NCBI RefSeq assembly: GCF_014646275.1
Contig: NZ_BMND01000005.1
Span: 124,001 to 188,000, forward strand
Length of the DNA stretch: 64,000 bases
Direction: 5' to 3'
Source of the DNA: Streptomyces kronopolitis
GTDB lineage: Bacteria; Actinomycetota; Actinomycetes; Streptomycetales; Streptomycetaceae
Below the pieces are notes generated by a model. That model saw nothing but the letters and a program-made list of their open reading frames with translations. It did no database searches and had not been told where the DNA came from. Made by a program: the position numbers and the translations under genes. Positions 61,423 to 64,000 of the stretch are shown here, piece by piece; position 1 is the first letter of the stretch; each line of letters starts with the position of its first letter.

Positions 61423-61794
61423 TCAATCACGGACGGCCGCGCCCAGTGCGGCGATGACATCGGCCTTGCGGGGCTGGCCCGAGGCCCGGCGCACGATCGC
61501 GCCCGCCGCGTCGAGGACCAGCACCGTCGGGGTGCGCACCACCTCCAGCTCCCGCACGAGCGCGAGATGGTCCTCCGCGTCGATCTCGATGTGGGCGACG
61601 CCCTCGACCATGGCGGCGACCTCGCCGAGGGTGCGCCGGGTGGCCCGGCAGGGCTGGCAGAAGGCGCTGGAGAACTGCAGCAGGGTGGCCCGCTCCCCCA
61701 GCTCCGCGCCGATCCGGGCGGCGTCCAGCCGTGTCCCCTCGTCGCGGCCGACCCGGTCGTCCGGCTCCCGCACCGTCAGCCTCCATTGCTGCAT
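61423..61794 (-). CDS. Thioredoxin-like protein
   Basis: A 123-residue thioredoxin fold: LLQFSSAFCQPCRATRRTL has a CQPC redox site, followed by VEGVAHIEIDAEDHLALVRELEVVRTPTVLVLD with the cis-Pro before the VLV strand. The first 26 residues are an unusual charged extension (QQWRLTVREPDD). ATG at 61794; upstream in-frame options give unrelated sequence. Redox partner unknown. Confidence 0.85.
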   Translation of the reverse strand: MQQWRLTVREPDDRVGRDEGTRLDAARIGAELGERATLLQFSSAFCQPCRATRRTLGEVAAMVEGVAHIEIDAEDHLALVRELEVVRTPTVLVLDAAGAIVRRASGQPRKADVIAALGAAVRD

Positions 61795-62100
61795 TGGTGT
61801 CCTTATCGGTGTCCTCGATGCACCGCGTCGGCGGCATCGGCGGTCTCGTCGGAGCCGCTCGCCACCCCGCGCACCGCGCCCCGCGGCGCATGCTCCACCG
61901 TTGGGAGGGGCAGCGTTCACCAGGCCGCGGAGATTCCCCTATGGCCCCCACACGTGACGAGGATCTCCCGGCCGCGGGGGCCGGCGCGCTGGCCGCCACG
62001 GCAGACTTCGGGCACGATCTCCCGAAAGCCGCAGTTACGGCTGCGTAGGTTTCCGCCGGGAGAACCCTCCCCAGGCGTGGAAAAAGGGGTCCTCCGGACA
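61795..62100. other. Divergent spacer
   Basis: About 300 bases between the thioredoxin-like gene and the acyltransferase gene. A partly symmetric GCAGTTACGGCTGC (62031-62044) just before the acyltransferase may be an operator; no gene is seen. Confidence 0.35.
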
Positions 62101-62817
62101 ATGGCAGAGCTCGTCTATCCGCCGGTGATCGGCGCCGCCCGCACCCTCTTCAAGGCGCTCGATCTGAAATTCGACATCGCCGGGACGGACCACATTCCGC
62201 GCCGCGGCGGGGCGGTGCTGGTGAGCAATCACATCGGCTATCTGGACTTCGTCTTCGCCGGTCTGACCGCGCGCCCGGCCAAGCGGCTGGTGCGCTTCAT
62301 GGCCAAGGAGTCGGTCTTCCGGCACAAGGTGTCGGGCCCGCTGATGCGCGCGATGAAGCACATCCCCGTGGACCGGGCGCAGGGCATGGACGCCTACAAG
62401 CACGCCCTGACGGCGCTGCGTTCCGGGGAGATCATCGGGGTCTTCCCGGAGGCGACGATCTCCGAGTCCTTCACCCTGAAGACCTTCAAGTCGGGTGCCG
62501 CGCGGCTGGCCCAGGAGGCCGGGGTGCCGCTGCTGCCGGTGGCGCTGTGGGGCACCCAGCGGCTGTGGACCAAGGGCCACAAGCGCGACCTGGGCCGCAA
62601 CCACCTCCCGATAACGGTCCGGGTGGGCGAGCCGATGGAGGCCGATCCGGCCGAGTCGGCGGAGAAGATCACCGACCGGCTGCGGGCCCGGGTCCAGGAC
62701 CTCCTGGAGGCGGCGCAGCGCGCCTATCCCGTACGCCCCAAGGGCCCCGACGACACCTGGTGGATGCCGGCCCACCTCGGCGGCACCGCACCCGCCCCTC
62801 GCGGGAGCGCCGCCTGA
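62101..62817 (+). CDS. 1-acylglycerol-3-phosphate acyltransferase-like (PlsC family)
   Basis: A 238-residue lysophospholipid acyltransferase. Motif I NHX4D is seen as SNHIGYLDF (NHIGYLD at about 42-48), with IPVDR, FPEATIS (the substrate-binding FPEG-like motif with Ala for Gly) and VPLLPVALWG. It would add an acyl group to lysophosphatidate or a related lipid at the inner membrane leaflet. The long C-terminus includes RPKGPDDTWWMPAHLGG, typical of the Streptomyces forms. Confidence 0.88.
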   Translation: MAELVYPPVIGAARTLFKALDLKFDIAGTDHIPRRGGAVLVSNHIGYLDFVFAGLTARPAKRLVRFMAKESVFRHKVSGPLMRAMKHIPVDRAQGMDAYKHALTALRSGEIIGVFPEATISESFTLKTFKSGAARLAQEAGVPLLPVALWGTQRLWTKGHKRDLGRNHLPITVRVGEPMEADPAESAEKITDRLRARVQDLLEAAQRAYPVRPKGPDDTWWMPAHLGGTAPAPRGSAA

Positions 62818-62853
62818 GCGGTCCGGCCGTCCGGGTCGGTCCGCTCGTCCGGG

Positions 62854-63585
62854 TCACTGCGACCAGACCTCACCGATCTCGATACGGGCGTCCGGGCAGG
62901 CCGTGCGCAGCGCCTCGGCCAGTTCGGCGCCGGCGGCCGCCAGCGCGTCGGTCGTCATGGGGGCCATCCGCTCCAGCAGGAACAGCGCGCTGACCGAGTC
63001 CTCGGTCAGGCGGGTGCGCACGCCCTGCCGCCAGTTCCAGCGGCGGCAGGTGACGCCCTCTTCGTCGCACCAGACCACCTCGCCCGCGTCGGGGTGCTCG
63101 ATGGTCTCGGCGCCGGCGGCGGCGGTCGCGAACGGCTCGTCGCCGGTGGCCCGCACCAGCCGCATCCCGCCCCGGATGCGGTCCAGGTCCTCACCGCCCA
63201 CGGGAATGAGGTGGGCGACGCTGATCGCGTTGTAGAGGTCGACCAGGCGGTTGATGCGCGGCAGCCCGCCGTCCGCGAGCGCCCGCCGGGCCAGCGCCTC
63301 GGCGGAGTTGCGGGTGCGCGACGGCTTGCTGCCGAAGGCGGTGTAGGCGGCGCGCCAGGCGGCGAGGTGCGGATCGTCCTGCGGGGCGCGCCCGTCGAGG
63401 CGCTCGGTCAGCCGGCGGGTGGCCTCGTCCAGGAGCGCGGCCCCGGCCTCGTCGCTGGGCCCGTTGGTCAGGCCGTGGGCCTCCACGGCGAGGTAACCGA
63501 AGCCGGGCGCCAGGGCGCGCACCTCGTCGGAGACGTGCAGGGCGCAGGTCAGGGCGGTGGTGGAGGCGTGCGAAGAGTCGGACAT
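62854..63585 (-). CDS. B3/4 domain protein (PheRS-beta-like tRNA-binding domain)
   Basis: A 243-residue protein of the B3/B4 domain family found in phenylalanyl-tRNA synthetase beta chains and stand-alone. Seen: WRAAYTAFGSKPSRTRNSAEALARRAL, LPRINRLVDLYNAISVAHLIPVGGEDLDRI, GEVVWCDEEGVTCRRWNWRQ and TRLTEDSVSALFLLERM. Stand-alone members may edit or bind tRNAs or amino acids; role not established. It follows the transglutaminase-like gene by 12 bases on the same strand. Confidence 0.85.
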   Translation of the reverse strand: MSDSSHASTTALTCALHVSDEVRALAPGFGYLAVEAHGLTNGPSDEAGAALLDEATRRLTERLDGRAPQDDPHLAAWRAAYTAFGSKPSRTRNSAEALARRALADGGLPRINRLVDLYNAISVAHLIPVGGEDLDRIRGGMRLVRATGDEPFATAAAGAETIEHPDAGEVVWCDEEGVTCRRWNWRQGVRTRLTEDSVSALFLLERMAPMTTDALAAAGAELAEALRTACPDARIEIGEVWSQ

Positions 63586-63597
63586 CGGGGGCGTTCC

Positions 63598-64000
63598 TCA
63601 GAGATCGGTGGGGAGCGTCTGCCAGAGGTGAGGCCGGTCGACGGCCTCGCGGAGGCATTGGAGCACGACCGGATGTGGTTCAGCAAATAGCACCGGGTAG
63701 TCCAGTTCGTTGCACTCGGGCCGCACGGGGAACGCCAGCTGCTCGCGGTCGAGGCGGAACCGCGCATCGACGCCGGGCTTGTTGCCCCGGGGATCCTGTC
63801 GGACCCAGCGCTCCATGCCGGGCAGCCGGACGGCCACCAGCCCGTGGACGACCTCGAACCTCTGGTAGCAGAGCGCGGCGGGGATGCCCCGGGCGCGCAG
63901 CAGGGCCGCCAGGGCGTGCGCCTTGGCGTGGCAGATGCCGGTGCGCCGGGCGAGGACGTCCGAGGCGCGCCAGGTGACCCGCGGATCGCCGGTGTCCGCG
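63598..64000 (-). CDS. Transglutaminase-like protein, cut by the window edge
   Basis: The C-terminal 133 residues of a longer protein that runs off the right edge. Reading inward: DPRVTWRASDVLARRTG, then ICHAKAHALAALLRARGIPA holding the Cys of the transglutaminase-like site, then VVHGLVAV with the catalytic His and FRLDREQLAFPVRPE with a possible Asp region. Bacterial relatives act as cysteine proteases or amidases; the role is unknown. It is the first gene in an operon with the B3/4 protein. Confidence 0.75.
   Translation of the reverse strand, partial: ADTGDPRVTWRASDVLARRTGICHAKAHALAALLRARGIPAALCYQRFEVVHGLVAVRLPGMERWVRQDPRGNKPGVDARFRLDREQLAFPVRPECNELDYPVLFAEPHPVVLQCLREAVDRPHLWQTLPTDL

Overview
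The window is high-GC actinomycete DNA and almost certainly Streptomyces. Its GC content, GTG starts, SARP, ROK and XRE regulators, F420 and mycothiol-type enzymes, CsbD, TerD and Rv1733c-like proteins all fit this. All calls come from reading translations and bases by eye; no searches were run.

Positions 376-17256 look like a compact secondary-metabolite locus. Gene order is: carrier protein, GNAT-like acyltransferase, stand-alone adenylation enzyme, both subunits of B12-dependent glutamate mutase, a SARP-type activator and a Nudix hydrolase on the other strand, then a rightward run of 2-oxoglutarate oxygenase, PLP aminotransferase, BtpA/SgcQ-like protein, SIS sugar isomerase, cupin, aldehyde dehydrogenase, second carrier protein, luciferase-like flavin oxidoreductase and methyltransferase. 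The adenylation pocket reads DLTKMGHIGK, one residue from the classical aspartate code. With the glutamate mutase next door this predicts that 3-methylaspartate (or aspartate) is made and loaded onto a carrier protein. No condensation, ketosynthase or thioesterase domain is visible, so the chemistry after loading is unknown. This is the best candidate here for an undescribed pathway.

Positions 17422-38115 are mostly ordinary chromosomal genes: CsbD, a lipoprotein, Nudix, a PH-like membrane protein, a glutamate-racemase homologue, an HpnB-like glycosyltransferase, TerD/TerA, MOSC, a divergent TetR/CocE pair with a palindromic operator, an Rv1733c-like protein, DeoR, SRPBCC, a Cds1-like PLP enzyme, an RsbW-like ATPase and TetR. 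Two unusual proteins stand out: a beta-helix repeat protein fused to a CbxX/EccA-type AAA+ ATPase, and convergent to it a multi-pass membrane protein whose alpha/beta-hydrolase motifs are split by about 480 residues of membrane domain.

Positions 38116-42641 have lower GC than their flanks and hold an XRE regulator, two small Cys-containing genes (one apparently frameshifted), a radical SAM protein and a downstream small protein, bounded by strong terminators. The XRE gene is followed by three copies of an 8-base motif that can form alternative hairpins. This resembles a small peptide-maturation or regulatory cassette.

Positions 42735-64000 return to core genes: PPOX, a ROK regulator and MFS transporter fired from overlapping leaderless promoters, a mycothiol-type isomerase homologue, a geranylgeranyl-reductase-like flavoprotein, an M20 dipeptidase, a P-loop kinase-Nudix fusion, a secreted GH27 alpha-galactosidase, a ROK sugar kinase divergent from a LacI regulator, a citrate-lyase-like aldolase, DinB, the electron-transfer flavoprotein etfB-etfA pair, flavin reductase, thioredoxin, a PlsC-type acyltransferase, a B3/4 protein and, cut by the right edge, a transglutaminase-like gene. 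No tRNA, rRNA, CRISPR, transposase or integrase gene was recognised.
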